DNA of 64,000 bases from Mesaphorura yosii (GCA_009869945.1 WIXG01000033.1:1-64000); one strand, 5' to 3'. Shown: positions 36,270 to 51,097, counted from the stretch's first letter. A program made the numbers and translations. The notes: generated by a model from the sequence alone, not told the origin.

Positions 36270-39200
36270 TTACGACCACGACCGTCTCCTCAACTAGCCA
36301 AGAACAAAATCATCAAAATATCGAAAATGAGTTTGAAACTGAGAAAGAGATTGAAGACTCGGGTCCAACCAACATTGATCAAATTGATCACAAATTGTAT
36401 CTAGGTAAGTTGATCTAATTAGCGACGATGGATTCATTACATTACATCGAAGATTTTTACCACATCCATCCTCGCAGAGCAGTCCGAGGGTTCACAACAA
36501 AGGTCGTCTTGACTTGTTCTCGTGTGTCGTGTGTGTCATGAGGAAAGATGATCCATAGGATTCTGTAACGTGAGGCTCGCAGCTGGATTCAGATCTGACC
36601 TGCGAAAGGATTATCCGCAATCCGCAGGTCTTCTCGTGTGGGCGCTAAGCCGAACTGCTGCTGGGACAAATAAATCCCTTAAATAATGTTTTCATTTAAG
36701 ATTTGCTGGAACAGAATCCTTTTACACATATCGTACATGATTGTCAGAGACGTATTTCCTATGGACAAGTCCCAGAGACAAGACAAATCAGAACAAAAGA
36801 GAAAATGGGAGAAGAAAGCAAGCATGAGGTTTCTCCATTGTCTAAATCAATTTCTTTCTCCTTTCTTTGGTTTTTATGATCATGTTGCACGGACCCAGGA
36901 ACAAACATTTGTGAGGGTTTTGTTTATGTTTAATGTGATTGTATTATCCTGTAGCAGCCCGTAGGCAGTCAGTGGTCGTAGTCAGCGTGTCGAGCAAAGA
37001 GAAAGTTGGTCAGGAGAGAACACAAACTAGAAGATTTAGTTTATAATACGAAACCGTAATATCGGTGAACAAAAGGAGCCGTAGTCGTAGTCAGCGCAGA
37101 CAATAGTAAGTCAGAGTCAGAGGTTTACCAGCTTATAAATAAAATTGCAGCTTCCTAGTGTTTCTAGTTCCAGATCCAAGCCAAGCGCAATTTCTGTGCG
37201 TTATTGCTTCATGGGTGCGACTTATGCATTATTAAACCAATTTATTTAAGGCTACCACTGGAACCGTTCATTTCTAGCTCTAGCACACTAGCACTTAACT
37301 ATTCAGTTGTTTTGGGTTCAATTTATTATTCGGCCTGCGGTTTTATTTCCACATCGTTAGACTGAAGTATAACTGAGATTTCTAGTCTAAACGGCTCACA
37401 CCTCGTGATTTTGCGATTTTAATGAATTCAAGCAATGCCTTGAGAGTGTACTTAGTTCCTTAGTTGATGAGGACGAGGATCTTCGAGGAATCGTTTCCGT
37501 TCCCTGAAAACGCCTTCGCACTAGCCAATAGTAAGGTGTGGAACGTGAAGGCTTTCATTCACCGATAATTGATGAACTTGTTATGCAAATAAAGACATGT
37601 CTGAAACGAAAAATAGGAAAATTGATACAAATGCACTTAACTTGACAAGTGACGCAGAAATTCGTAGGAACGTGCCGTTCGACTGTCTCGTTATTTTATG
37701 GCCTTTCATTTGTTATTGTGTAATTTTCCTTTCCATTTTCCTTTTCCAGGTAACTTAGCTTCGGCATGCGATACGGCAACTCTGGAAAAATATCACATCA
37801 CCTTCATTCTGACTGTTGACTCTTGCCCATTACCAACGAAAATAACACATCTTCCATTTGTACAGACGAAATACATCCAGAGTAAGTCGCCTTGTCGTGT
37901 GGTCGCTCGTGTGCACGACACGATTTAGTGACATTTGCTTCAGGTTTTCATACCCAATTGGATTCGGAGCAAAACCTAATGTGATTTCATTTTTATAGTT
38001 AGTGACATGCCAAGAGAAGATATTCTCCAACATTTCGATGAAGCGTACACCTTTATTGAACAGGCCGTGACTGGTGGAGACTCGAATGGGTGCATTTTAG
38101 TTCATTGGTAAGCATTAGATTGGATTACACATTTGTGAACCTGCACGTGCAGTTCGGGGAGTGAAGATCAACGCAATAATGCTCCACCTGCTTTAGATTG
38201 ATTAAATTCCCATGTCTAACCCATTCTAGCGTTAATTGGTTTGGTGTTTCTTTGCAGCTATTTTGGAGTTTCTCGCAGTGCGACAATAGTGATGGCCTAC
38301 CTAATGAGAAAATATCATATATCAGTAGACCAAGCGCTGGATAGGTAATGCCAGATGCGTGCTAAAAGCAATGTATTCCGAGTTTCCGAGAAAGCGGTCT
38401 GACTGATTTATAATTTGATTCACAGAGTGAAAGCACGAAGACACACAGTTGGTCCAAACTATGGGTTTTTATCGCAGCTGAAACTGTACGAAATAATGGG
38501 CTACAAAATAGACAAGTCAAACATGTTCTATAAACGATTTCGCCTTCAAGTTTCGGCAGAGAAGGTGAAATCTGGTATGTTAAGTCTATACATTAAGATT
38601 ATCTGTGCATTAAGTCCACGGACTAATTTTTTGTGCACATTTTACTACCACTATGCTGTATAAACTATTTATAGAAGCTCATAAAACCTTAAAAAGTTTA
38701 TACAATTTGTTTACTTAGTTAAAATCCTCCCACACCCATACACCGATGTTGTTAAGCCAGATCCAAGTCTGCTGTGCGTAAAACCAGAGCCAGTCGTCTA
38801 TCAGTGCAAAAAGTGCAGGTACGTGCAGACGATCCTCTGAAAATGATATTATGAAAAGAATGTTATCGAATTACATCATAAAACGCTCGCTCCCGTTTCC
38901 TTTTCAGGAGAATCTTGGCTGCAGCAAGCAACTTACTTCTCCATACGGAAAACAAGGCGCCATTATGGTTCGACTTCCAATCCGAAGATAGCGGGCCTCT
39001 TTGCAATAAGATGCATTTTATCGAGCCACTTGCTTGGATGTCAAACGTGCCAACAAATCTTCAAGGCAAAATACACTGTCCAAATCAATCCTGCAAATCA
39101 AAATTAGGATCTTTCAGCTGGATAATGGGTAAGGATAAAACTCAATATTGAAAGAGTCTACTCTCGTAAGTTCGTTCGTTTTATTAAAATCATTGCTTTC

Positions 39201-39310
39201 TTTCAGGGATCCTATGTCCTTGCGGTGCAAAAGTCTCACCGGCTTTCTATTTGGTTCCGTCGAAAGTTGACCGCTCTACTTCAGTACTGAATTTGCAGAT
39301 CACGTTATAA
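36194..39310 (+). CDS. DUSP12: Dual-specificity protein phosphatase 12, 8 exons, 370 aa
   Basis: Atypical dual-specificity phosphatase with a C-terminal zinc-binding domain. Relatives (yeast Yvh1) act in late 60S ribosome maturation. Exons: 36194-36404, 37750-37881, 37999-38107, 38258-38344, 38426-38574, 38719-38818, 38908-39128, 39207-39310. All introns are GT-AG; the first is 1345 bp and the others 78-150 bp. The active site is HCYFGVSRSATI (Cys151, Arg157), with the candidate general acid Asp117 in SDMPREDIL. The family-typical GPNYGFLSQLKLYEIMGY follows. The zinc domain has CKKC (259-262), HFIEPLAWM, CPNQSC, LGSFSWIMG and CPCGAKVSPAF, matching vertebrate DUSP12. It is slightly longer than human (340 aa) through a Ser/Thr-rich N-terminal tail. 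ATTAAA near 39395 and AATAAA near 39886 are poly(A) candidates. Confidence 0.96.
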
Positions 39311-42300
39311 TATTAAGCGCATCTGGAATGTGTTTCAATGAAGAAGAGAAAGCTTTAGTACTCGTATTGGACCCATATTTCTCAGCTTTTCAGTATTAAA
39401 CTAATGTTATAAGAAGCAACTTTGTGTCAATTCAAAGTATACTTGTTAACTAGTGTCAGATGCTACTCACAAATGTATTTACATGTTTGAAAGTATTTCT
39501 GAGTAATTTGCAATAATTAGTCTATTTTTGTAAAGCGATACTAAATCTCATATCTTCTATTCCTCAACTGTCAAATGTCATTTTGCCAGTCATGATAATA
39601 TTGACGTGAAAATTGAGAGTACCCATCAGAACTGTGACAAATAATTTGGAATACTACTAAGAATTTGCGATCAATCTGACTGTTACATGATCAGCTTGTT
39701 GAAACTCTTTCTTAAAGTCGGCCTCTTCGTCAAGTATCAGAAAACATTGGTATCTATCATTCTAATTAAGCGAATCTTTCCGTGGTATCTTTTTTTATTA
39801 CAATTTGTAATTCATATGCTCGTTGAAGTGGGAGTTTCACAATTACGCAAAGATTCAGCTTTGTTTAATTGAAGTCAAGTACCTGAATAAACTAAAATGG
39901 AATCAATTTTTGCTGTACTATTACAATAAGCATTATGAATGGAAACATTTTTCGTAAATTCCCAATGCCCGCACCTGTAACAATGATCGTGATGCGCGTG
40001 AGGTGCTAAGTATCTAATTCACGAATCACGAAGCTCAGAAGCGAGAAGCACCTCTTACAAGACTCGATGATTAATGCTAATCCTGTTTTCCAGTTGCGTT
40101 TCAATGACTTGCTGACCCGCATGCAACTGGAGACTGAAACGTAGTACGTCAGCCTGGGAAAGTTGGGTCGAGCCTTAATTCATCATCATTACACGCTAAT
40201 AGTCGCGAAGAAAAAACTAATTTTACTAGCATTCAGTTACGAAATTCAAGTTCAGGTCATAAATCCTGATTAAAATATTTTGGAGAATTGCACCTGCCTA
40301 CAATGCAAACTCGCTGTTGATAAGCTTCATTACTAGAACATTTATCAAACCCGCATGGCCATTATCCATTACGCATTAAAGAACAAGTTTCCTTGCAAAT
40401 TAGGCTGGCTCTCACACAGAACAGCACATTGCACGTGAAATGAGCCGTGCCATTTGAGTCTTCCACTTCGTGCGGGCAAGCCGGCGAGCACGACTAACGC
40501 ACGAACGATTTAGAAATGGAGCCCCAAATTACAATAATAAAAACGAGTTTAAAGAAAATGAGCTGGCTCGGCTAAGCTTTGGCTTGGGTTTTGATTGTTG
40601 CAGTTTGCCGTTTATCGCCTTCATTCTTCATTTCTCATGGCAAGGTGGGGAGAACTTTCTTGACAAGGCCAGGCCTCAGTCGTCGTCAGACGGTTGCTTG
40701 TTTTTGATACATGGTGATGAGTCAGCCACGCTAGGCTACGCCGAGCACGACAAGATTGAGACTCCAGTACGAAAAAGCGAAACAGAAACCCAGCAGCAAC
40801 AGGAAACACCTGTGCCACGATAGCTGTCTATGAAAAACGCAAACTCCGGCCATTTCCTTCTCTTTTCTACTTGAGGTAAAAATTGAATTGTGTAAGAAAT
40901 TATCCTACGCACTTTTCGCATGGTTCGTCATCACGAACTGAGACTCTTTGCTCTCTACTGGACAATGTGGGCGATGGCAGTCGCGGCCGGCAGCAGCTTT
41001 AACAATGAACCTCGTATGGAGCTTGGAGTCCATGCATTGCTCTCCTATCTGCCGCATTCATCATTGATTTTTCATCGCGGTGGTGGTGGCGATGGCCGCA
41101 ACGTTGAACGTGAACGATGGACCACAGTGATGAGCAATGATGCGTTGAAGCACCTTTGAACTTTACCGATACTGAATTCAAATTACTTGATGCTGACGTG
41201 GGTGTAGAGCCTTTGTGTTTTTCTGCGTACTAGTGTTGAGATGAGCCATGCGTGTGGCTTGCCGTTGTGCGTACAGAACGCGTTTTGTGCCATTTTATGA
41301 TTGAACTTCTGGTTAGATCTCCAGAAACAATGCATACACACGACCACTACACGAAGGCAGGCGGCTTGGCATGGCAGGCAAGAATGAATGAGGTCTTTGA
41401 TTTATGATTTTTTCTTATTAAAAGATGAGTCGAGACGAGACAGAACAGAGACAGGCACTATACGGCTTTTATTATGCTCCTGCTCTTTTCGCCCGGTTGC
41501 TATTTGCTATGATATTTCAGGTGGTACGCAGTTATTAATAGGTTTTAACAATCTTGCCATTGCATTCTGAATCTCGTCGCTGACGCTGATCGCCTCGAAG
41601 TTTGTTGTTCTTTCAGCAATAATAAAGGATCAACAACCTAACTCAAATACACCGCCTGAATATGACAATATCTGTCGACCTGCTGCATACATGGCACGGC
41701 GGATGGTGGACGAAGATAGGTAATAAGATTTCAATACCCGATGCTAAGCATGACACATGATGTAAGATACACGATATGGACAGTTCGTGCATCGTGTTCG
41801 TGGTTCTGCTTGGCTGCATTTGTCTTGGTCTGGCCGAGCCTGGCAATATTTACGATTTAAGAGCGTAATGATGTAATCTTACCTGTACGAATGCGAAATG
41901 CCGAAACACATGCGAATAGGAGTGTACGAATAGGAGTGTTCGCATGATTCATAATTCTGACTCTGACTCTTTGACTGCACTGCCGTTTTCCGTGATGCCC
42001 ATGCCCGATGTCTTGCCATTGTTTGCTGAAATGTAAATCCTGTAATGCACGAAATAATGAGGCTCAGCTTCAAGCCATTTCGCCATTGTTACTCACCGTC
42101 ACGTCAATTCCCGTGAAAGCAAAAGTAACCGACGCTGCTTTTGCCTTTTGCTTTCAAGTAGTCAAGTGTCACGGTTAAAACCATAAAATATTATTATGAC
42201 GTGGATTGCATTGGCCGGTAAGCAGGCAAAAATTCGGAGAGCCGTACATTTATTTTTAAGTACCTTATTTATAACAATCTCCAGAAATATACAAGCAACA

Positions 42301-45300
42301 TACTCGAGCAGGACTCAGCATGGAGTCCCGAGGAGTCATCTTTTTCACTTGAGAAGAGAGTGAGTGGAATTGTCTTTTATTTCTTCTCCCCAACAGCCTA
42401 CCTGCCCGCCTGCCTAAAATATGATTACACAACAATAATAACGACGACCGCACTGACTGAGACTGAAACCGTCGTTCGTCGTGAGAGTGGTATTCTTGTT
42501 CGCAGTTCATATATGCCCTTAAACTACATTCATTTCAAGTGAAGTCATCATCGTCGTCTCGTCTTGCAAAGTGTACTTTTCCTTTCTTTCGTCTCGGTAC
42601 TTGGCCGGCTTCTTCTGCGATTCTTCGTTCTTGGATTTTTATTTTTCCCCTTCTTGTACTTACTTTACACCTGTCTCACGACATACGCTACTCTTTTCAA
42701 GTCTCTTTCCATAATTTCTCATTTGGGTCGAATGGTGAGCAGAGATTATTACTACTGCTGAAGTTCTTGTCTTTGTTATGGAGTATTACGTAATTCTGCG
42801 CTCTGCCCGCCATTCCCGTTTCTAACCACCCTTGTGGGAATGAAGAATCGTACAGTTTGAAACTGAGAAAATTTAAAGCCGCTTTTAAGATTTTAAGTCT
42901 GTCCTGCGTTCTGGTAGATAATGGCAGACAGATATGATGGAACGGGAATTTTGAGTGCAGTGCAGCAAGACTCTAAGAATTGTAATGGATTTCAAATTTC
43001 AAGGGCTCAATCTCATATGTCACAAAAATTTGGTTTATGGCAAAGGCAAAGGTAAAGTAATATTACATTGTGCCAGTAATTTGATGCTTGTAAAGCCAAT
43101 GGATTGAGACTCAAAACCACCTGAAGAAATGAGATAGGGCAATTTTTATGACTCATTCAGGGAAAGAAATCGTAACCGCAAGAGTCCACTGGCCGGCCGG
43201 CGGAGTGTTTCTTTGATTATGGATTATGTCGATGGGTTATTATTGAAGCTATTGATCTAGACAATTGGTCAGTCCGTTCGCTCTCTACAGAATAAACTTC
43301 AAGTATATACAACACAACCGTCGTATTGGTGAACACGGTACGATGGTATGAAAGATTGAAGCACTCGAGCTGGCTTTGCGTAACCTGTAGGTTGATCTTC
43401 GAGCTTGTATTTGTATTGTGTACTTGAATTCTTTCAGCAAGTTTTCTTCTTTTTCACCCCAAGCGAAGAAGCCTGTCTTAACTAAGCTCCATCTCCAACT
43501 CGCATGCATATTACTGTACACAGCGTTGTGTTGAATTTACCCTTTTCAGCCTGCATTCTCGGCTTTCGTTTTCATTCCATCTCCTAACTTCGTGCTGGTA
43601 GAAAGTGGTGTCGTTGTTCTGTTCTGTCCGCAGTCTCGTTTTCCCCTTGCAGGTTTGCACTTGTTTTGTTATCGGGCAAGATACTTCAGTAAATTCAAGA
43701 ACGGGAATCACTTCCGCTCTGTGCTCCTGACTGTTACCTCGCCTGAAACTGAACCTCTCCATCTCTAGCGAGCAAGCCATTGACACTGACAAGCAAGCAG
43801 GTCAACATTTGTGTTTGATTGATCATCAGTGTTTATTATTGGTTTATTGACTTTGTGCGGCGGATTGTTGACTGGCTCTTCAGAAACTACAGGAACTAGA
43901 AACTTTTTGCTCAAAGACCTCAGTTTAAGCTCAGTGCTGCCGGCGTGGTGTGGAAAAACTTGCGCATAAGCAGCAGAGAACGGGAATTGAGGCGTTAGTT
44001 GAAGGCATACACCCAAAATTCCAGCGTCCAATTAATCCCAGTTGAAGGTAAGCAAGTTCCTGCAGCCTTACAAGCATATTAGATAGGGACTTATAATTTT
44101 ACTCAGAAAGTTAATTTTAGTCGTTGATCGTTTGTCGCACACCATCTTAAACACGACACACGAGATACCGACAGGACGCTACTTTTATTTCAGCTACTGT
44201 TGACTGTTACCGAGTTATATTCATAATCTTGTAACCGACACGGCATCGCCATTGCCATTATAATTACGAACGAATTAAGATTTTAACACGCGTTGTTGAT
44301 ATCACGAAATGTGAATATTTTTTATGAATTAGGGTTTCCAGTCTTGATTTCAAACAAAGCAACATTTAGATATGATAACTGCATGTGCATGCTTATGATA
44401 TGAATCTGTAGAGTGTACGATATTGTAAATGATAAGTGGTTGGGCTGGTCATTCTGCCGTCTCTTGTTAACCTGTCAATCAATGCGTGTGAGTTTCAAGA
44501 CAAAGACACGCTGTAAACATGTTATGTATGTAACACAGAAAGAATCTGATGATGAAATAATAACTGGTCAACTGCACACGCATCTTATCTCGAAAAGAAG
44601 TAATATTTATGAAGTGTGTATTTTGGCAGTTTTTGGCATATTATTTACATTGTTTTAAACTTCATCCGCTTGCTTGCGGGTTATGTTATTGTGATATGCC
44701 ATTACACTTGTTCCTGTGCGCATGTGGTGTGCCTCTCTTTTGTTTTGACAAAGATTCGAGTATTCGAGAATGTGAGAAATTTTAATCAAAATACTGCAAT
44801 GTTATCTCACCTAACCGAAACGAACTTACATCTAAGAAGGGACTTCATAACTTGACGGAAGGGTAAGAATTGCAATGACGTCGACTCAATCCAAATATCT
44901 CAAACGTATTTTCTCCCATTTCTGGTGCCTTCTTGGCCACGAGGAGGGGAATAACCGCTAGTAATTCATTGACATGCTTCGTCACTACACTAGAAAGATT
45001 CAAATTAATTTGCATCCAAATTGGCCAGAATTTAGTTGGAGTCATGAGACGTGATCACACACTTAACGTAATTCCAGACGCAGACACAATGATGCGGATG
45101 CATTCGGGAGTACTCAACTCCCATTTTCATATTGCACTTGTACCTGTCGTTTAGTGTTTTTCAATGAATGAGCAGGGCCCAGCAGCTTAATGAGGGTGGA
45201 CACGACAAGGTCGGCAAGATCAAGTGATCAAGTTGGTCTGATCTTATTTTTTGCGACGGTTTCCTGCTCCGAGTGAATGTAAATCGAATATCGATAATTG

Positions 45301-48300
45301 ACAAAGAATTAATGACATCTTGTACTTGTACTATGTGCGCATGCACTCGCAACGCAAGTCACAACTCTCGCTGCACGCACATGCAAATTATTTAAAGCCC
45401 CAATTACCTGATGTGATGTAAGGAAATATCGTTTACAAAAATATTTGGAGCAATTACTAAGGAAAAGGATGTTCCTCATCATTTATCAAAGAGGTTGTAA
45501 AGCTGAACGCTGGAGGTACATTCACGCTTCAGTAGGCCATGACCGTGGCGTGGCTTCAGGATGATAATGATAATTTGCATGAATGGAGTCTGCAGTCTGC
45601 ATAAACGTAATGAACTTAGAATGGTAGCAGGAAAAAATATGAATGAGAATCAATGGATCATATTTTCCTTCGATTGGCAAAGAATGTTTCGACAGAAACA
45701 GAGCCAAAGGAAAGGAAGAGACAGGTGCCAGTGCATCGTCGCCACGTGTGGGTGCTTTAACAAGTAGAGAGCGAAGATCACAGTTCTGAAGTCGAAAATT
45801 CAGACACCGACATTGATGTCAAACGTGAGTATGATTTCATGTTCAATAGTTCAATACGCGAGAAAGAAAAATAAACACGGTAAAACTTGAATCTTTCCAA
45901 AGCATTTAGAAACGGAGTATTGCATCGAGGAATGTAAAAGCAATGAATAGAACATCCTTGCAATTTTAATGCATTTTCCGTTTTCCTCAGCTCCAGAAAC
46001 TGTTGCCTCACATTTGCTACGTTGGTTTCTAAACATTTCCTTTCCAACATGTTGAGTGAACCAGAAAGAGTGAACCTGAAGCTGCCATATAGAATTCTAG
46101 GATAAAACTCAGTTTTGATGGAATTAATCCGCACGTGGCTGATAAATCATTTTGTGGATTCTCGGCTATATTGGGCAGAATAAGGTACGGGCCCTCTAAA
46201 TTATTTAACGACAGGATTCTTTCAATCTCAAAGGAATTCGTGTCACAATCACCCCAACTCACCGAACGTCTTTGCATTTGAATAAGCAATGGCCAATGAT
46301 GAATATGCATGTCTTTATACCAGGTCAAGAAAGGCGTGTCAGCGCCCAGCGCTTGCAACTCCAACTCACGAAATTCTTGTACTCGTTAAATTGGTTGTCA
46401 AATTTGAAATCAGATTATGTAAGCAATAGCAAAAATATATTAACGATCGACTGCGGATCAAATTGTCATAATTTATAGCAGTGGTTCAAGTGCACTCATG
46501 AAAGTCGAAAGCATGCACGGCGCGGTAGGAGTTGAGAACTTAATTAACTCATTACCATTACGAGAATTCTACACCACGAATGCGATCAACTGACTGGTTG
46601 ACAATGAAGTGCACTTCGAGGGGCTTAGCTTAAATTAATTAATTGCAACACGAATTTCAAAGTGCGAAGAAACGAAAACCGCAAATCGCAGGCCGCAAAT
46701 GGAAGTGCGATTTCAATAATTAATTTCAAAAGTTCACACAAATGCATGAGGTATGAATGCATGAATTCGTTAATTGGAAGCCATTACTCAAAATTCGCTG
46801 TTCACACTTCACACTGTCATTAACAATTACAGCAAGGGCACGGGCATGACACTACACAAGACACGAATGAGAGGCAGGACAGTGGCTATGATTTAATAAC
46901 CACGATTTGCAATTAAGTGCAGCCCCAAAATCTTGGATTTAGCTTTTGTTTAAGTTTGTTGCACTGCACAGCTGAGTGCAGTACAAGTGCAGTAATTAAG
47001 GTGACTGCACCTCGTCGCGCCGATGCTGATTGCAAAGTGCTATTTAACAATAGTGTCAATGAAAATCAACACAGAGGGGCATTCGACAGTCATTAAAGTG
47101 TTTTCAGGTCTTGAGTGCTTGCTTGGCGCGAGTGGTCAATGCCTACAGGTGTCGGAATAACGCGGCTGGCGGCTCAGCCAAGTTGCGAATTTTAATTGTT
47201 GCAAGTATAGCACTGCATGTTTCAAAGCAGCACAGCAAGCAGTGTGAAATGTTTGGCCTAAAGCTGCTGTCGCTGACACGTCGCTGCGCTCTTGCTTTAG
47301 GTTTTTGTTTCTGTTCAGATTCAAATCCAACGATTAATCAATTGACAGCTCGCAAGCAATTGTACGAAATCAGTTCTTGAGACAGAAACATGCAAGTTCA
47401 TGCAATGCAGCAACAGCAAAAGCAACAATGAGACGAATGACTCCTGAGATGGTTGACGGCTATTAAAATTCGACCAAGGCAATTTGCATAATTATTACGG
47501 CATGATATTTTTAAACCTGCTGCAGGTCTTAATTGCTTGGTATTATTCTTGTTTCTTATCTCAATCGAAATCGCTCGTCGCTCACTCGCTCAATACCGAA
47601 CGATGCGGCGCAGCCGTGTAGCGTCAGTGCTCGGTTCAGCACAGTGTCAAGTCGTTGACTGACACTGCAGGTTGCAAAAAAAATTCGAAATCCACGCATG
47701 CAGTCAGCACGTCAGTAGTTGGCGGCCGCCGCCGCGCATTTATTACCATTGCTTGAACCACGTACTGTCTTTTGTAATTAATTATTGACACAACAAAACA
47801 ACAGAGCAGAGCACAACATGCGTACAGCAATCAGCAGAAACAAAATGATTCGGCACTTGGCACTCGGCAATAATTCACGGATGAACGATTTTTGGCTGTT
47901 TTGCACTGCATATGCGCGTTGTGAGTTTTTAGGGCGAGGACCTTGACTTGCCCAGCCAGTAAACCAGAAAGTACGTAGCGCAGATGGCAACCGATTGCCA
48001 ACGACGCTGTATTCTGCATTTTATTTTATTGCAAATGGTTGAGCAATTCCAGCGGAGTTGAAACCAGATTTTTTGGTCATTCAAACCAGTAACCAGTAAC
48101 AGAACCGAACAAGTCGTTACTTGCTGCATAAATAATTTCATATTTCTCGGCGTTTTGTAGCTCACATCATTTTTATAATGCGTAAAATTCAGAATTCATG
48201 TAGACACGTCTCTTCGGAAGTCTGAAGCGTCAAATCCTCGATCTCAACAACCCTTCGCGTTTTCGCTTGCGGGCCAGAAGGCAAACGGCCAGCAAAGAGG

Positions 48301-48489
48301 AAAAAATGGTTGACACTCCTTACGCAATTCTGCAATGGCGATTGTAATGAGCTCAACATGCATCGCGGATCGTAATAAATAACGTGGATTTGTTGAAGTG
48401 CGTTCCTGAGCTGACTTTTTTTTTGCTATGTTTCATGTTGAATGAACTCAACTGAAGTGAAGTGCAGTGCGATGCGGTGCGTGCACGAA
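39311..48489. other. Gene desert downstream of DUSP12
   Basis: About 9.2 kb. The first part is DUSP12 3' untranslated sequence. Beyond it I find only chance-length open frames (up to 118 codons) with no family resemblance. A short direct repeat (GAATAGGAGTGT twice) lies within an 8-bp inverted repeat at 41909-41946. Confidence 0.5.
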
Positions 48490-51097
48490 ATGAAAATTAA
48501 TAGTGCACTTATACTTATCTGTATTGTTCTGCGTGTAAGTATTTATTATCATTTTATGACCAATGCATTATTGTACTTGTACGAGCATGTATGCGTGAAT
48601 AAAGGAATATTCAGTTCATCCCCGACCAGGTAGGCTCGTAAAAGAAGAACAAGAACGAGGTGTAAGCGAGGTGTTATTAAAATAATTTTCCTTTTACGGG
48701 TGAATTTGTAGCTTAGCGTGCGATGTTCTTATTTTTATGGGATGGCACGGCGAAGATGTTTTCCGTCTGGTGCGTCTGTCGTTACAAATTACAAGTCGTC
48801 AAAGATGGCCTGACTTGTAGGGCATATTCAGCAATCTACTGTTGTAGCAGAAAAATAAGGATGGAAACGCATTGGTCTTGAGAGATGCATCAGGTGAGAT
48901 GCACCGCCTCGGTATTCAGCAGCCTGAAGGCTTCAGACTCCTTTTGTGACGAAGTCGCTCGGTGCTTCTACTTCCTCCTCAATCAAATGGGTCATTATTT
49001 CATCCATTTCTAATTTGGTCACAATCGCGAATCGCCAAACAGAAGACGACGACGAAAAGAAACAGTCTTTCAATCTCGCTTTAGAATGCTGAGTGAGTCA
49101 TGAAATGACAGTTCTTGGTTCCTGGCTTGCATAATGAAGATCTCACCTGCAATATGCAGACTTCATGTTTAACTCAAATGCGGCTAATAATAAAATCGTG
49201 CGCTTCACTTTCGCCACTGCAGGAGTACAGAGATTTGATGATGCAACGAAGAACGAAGATTCGCAATTCAGATTTCAGGGAAATTGGAATAGGAGTCAAT
49301 TAGATGCAGATTTGATTCGAATTTCATTGAAGAAAAGCAGCATTCTACGTCCGTCACGCTGTTCATCAAACTGACACAGTGAACAATTTCCTTATCGTTC
49401 ATCTTCTCGTCTTGTCTTGACCTGTGCCAAACTGAGCAATTAATCACACGTAATTAATGCACGTGCTCTCGCAAACCTGAATTTGGAAGACAAACACAAG
49501 CGACAAGCCATCAGACGCAGACGCATGCCAGAGACATTGTAATGGTAATTCGAAAGAAATGCAACGTTGCATTCTGCATAATTCGTCAATAAAATATAAT
49601 TCATTCGATTCGGGCCGCACAGCAAGGCGCAATACGATTTACGAGCTTTTCTCGATCATTATTTGCACAAGTGAAAGTCGCAGCCGATAACGATAAAAAC
49701 CATTCATCTTTATAACAATGCGTTAACAATCGTATGCATATGCGCAAGATTTGGCCTGGCTTGTCATCACCGTACACTGAATTGCACTGTACACACAGAA
49801 AGAAATCGAATTAGAGTTAGTTAATTAATTACATATACGACATACCAATACCGGCACGTTCAGCGAAGAAGTGATGATGACGATTTTAGGTCAACGAGTG
49901 AAATGCTGTCCATTGGCTTGCGTTTGGGCTTCACACTATCACACTTCGTATTGACTGACTGCCTGCTTTAGGTGCGAACAAGATCAATAATTGCAATTCA
50001 CATTTTTAATGATGTGAATACGATTTCGAATTAGTACAGATTCTATCTGTCGTGCAGGATTTCCCGAAATAATTTTATGTAAGCAAGCTTCGCCCAATGC
50101 CGCATGCAAGTTTGAATTGGAGCACAAGCTTACGAATTATATTTTACAGATCTAACTGACTGACTTTCTATATACGGTAGCATCTTTAGTAATTTCACCA
50201 TAGTTCAGCGGTATTTCATTATACCGACAGATCGTCTGACTGACTGTTCAAATCATTAGTAGCTTGTTAGCATGCATGCACACGCTCTTCATCCAGCTAA
50301 GTACTTGTTTACATTTTCTTACTTGGTCAATAGGGTCGCGTCAACACCAACTCGCAGGCAAAATTAAGTCAACAATAATAAATTCAAGGTAAACAGAGAA
50401 AACAATGAATAAGCGGTTCAGGTTCGGGAAAGGTTGCGCTTCAAATATAAATCCTCAAGTACAAGGAGCAGGGTCGTTAATCGCAGTCGCAGGCAAAAAG
50501 TCAAGTACGCGTAAATATTCTGGGCTCGTACGGCCTGGACTCATTTATCTTACAACAACAGCAGAGGACTGAGGACAGCAGAATGAAAGAAAATGACCAA
50601 AACAAGACATTAAAGAAATTGGAATGGAGACAAGCACACGGCTCTTGACATAATGCATTAAGACCCATTAAGTGCAGTGGACGTTGACGCGCATCTCAAA
50701 ATATTTTGGCAACGCACTCAATCCACGTTCATGCTCACTGTCGTACTGTCATTGTCATAATTACATGTCTTGAATGCAAAACGAATACATGCGAATCCAT
50801 GAACATGTGAATTTACAGGGCAAACATGCATTTTCGTTTCATGTATTTGCATTGTAGCGATGGCGAAAGAAGTTCACAAAAGATTTATTGGAATTTCAGG
50901 AAAAACTTGTTTTCACTCATTTTCTTGCACTCACTCAGCAATCAGCATGTTCATCAGTTTCGTCTCCTCGTGGTCTTGAGCTCTGTGGAACAAATAACAA
51001 ATGCACTTATGACAACTTGCAATTAGAATGCAAATGCATGAAGACCGAGATTGGAGATTGTCATCTCGATTGCCACACGGCATTGTTGGATCAATAA
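48490..51097 (+). CDS. Candidate small secreted cysteine-rich peptide, 2 exons, 67 aa
   Basis: Speculative gene. Exon 1 (48490-48534) is an ATG with a purine at -3, encoding MKINSALILICIVLR, a signal-peptide core. It is followed directly by a perfect GTAAGT donor, phase 0. Exon 2 (50939-51097) follows a strong pyrimidine-rich acceptor (CACTCACTCAG) and is open in phase 0 to a TAA. It encodes QSACSSVSSPRGLELCGTNN and then KCTYDNLQLECKCMKTEIGD, CHLDC. A cleavage after QSA or SAC is plausible. The remaining cysteines follow C-x5-C-x8-C-x1-C-x7-C-x3-C, similar to an EGF-like or other three-disulfide knot. ATTAAA follows near 51123. The 2.4-kb intron is unusually long for this window. Exon 2 is more convincing than exon 1. 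I recognise no family, and chance is not excluded. Confidence 0.35.

Noticed and set aside
40470-40823. 117-codon plus-strand frame
   Set aside because: Low-complexity ends, no recognisable domain and open frames on the other strand point to chance.
41909-41946. Short direct repeat inside an 8-bp inverted repeat
   Set aside because: Too short to call a mobile element or a structured RNA.
45778-46364. Two overlapping minus-strand frames of 111-118 codons
   Set aside because: They lie in different frames, neither resembles a family, and no consistent splice path joins them.
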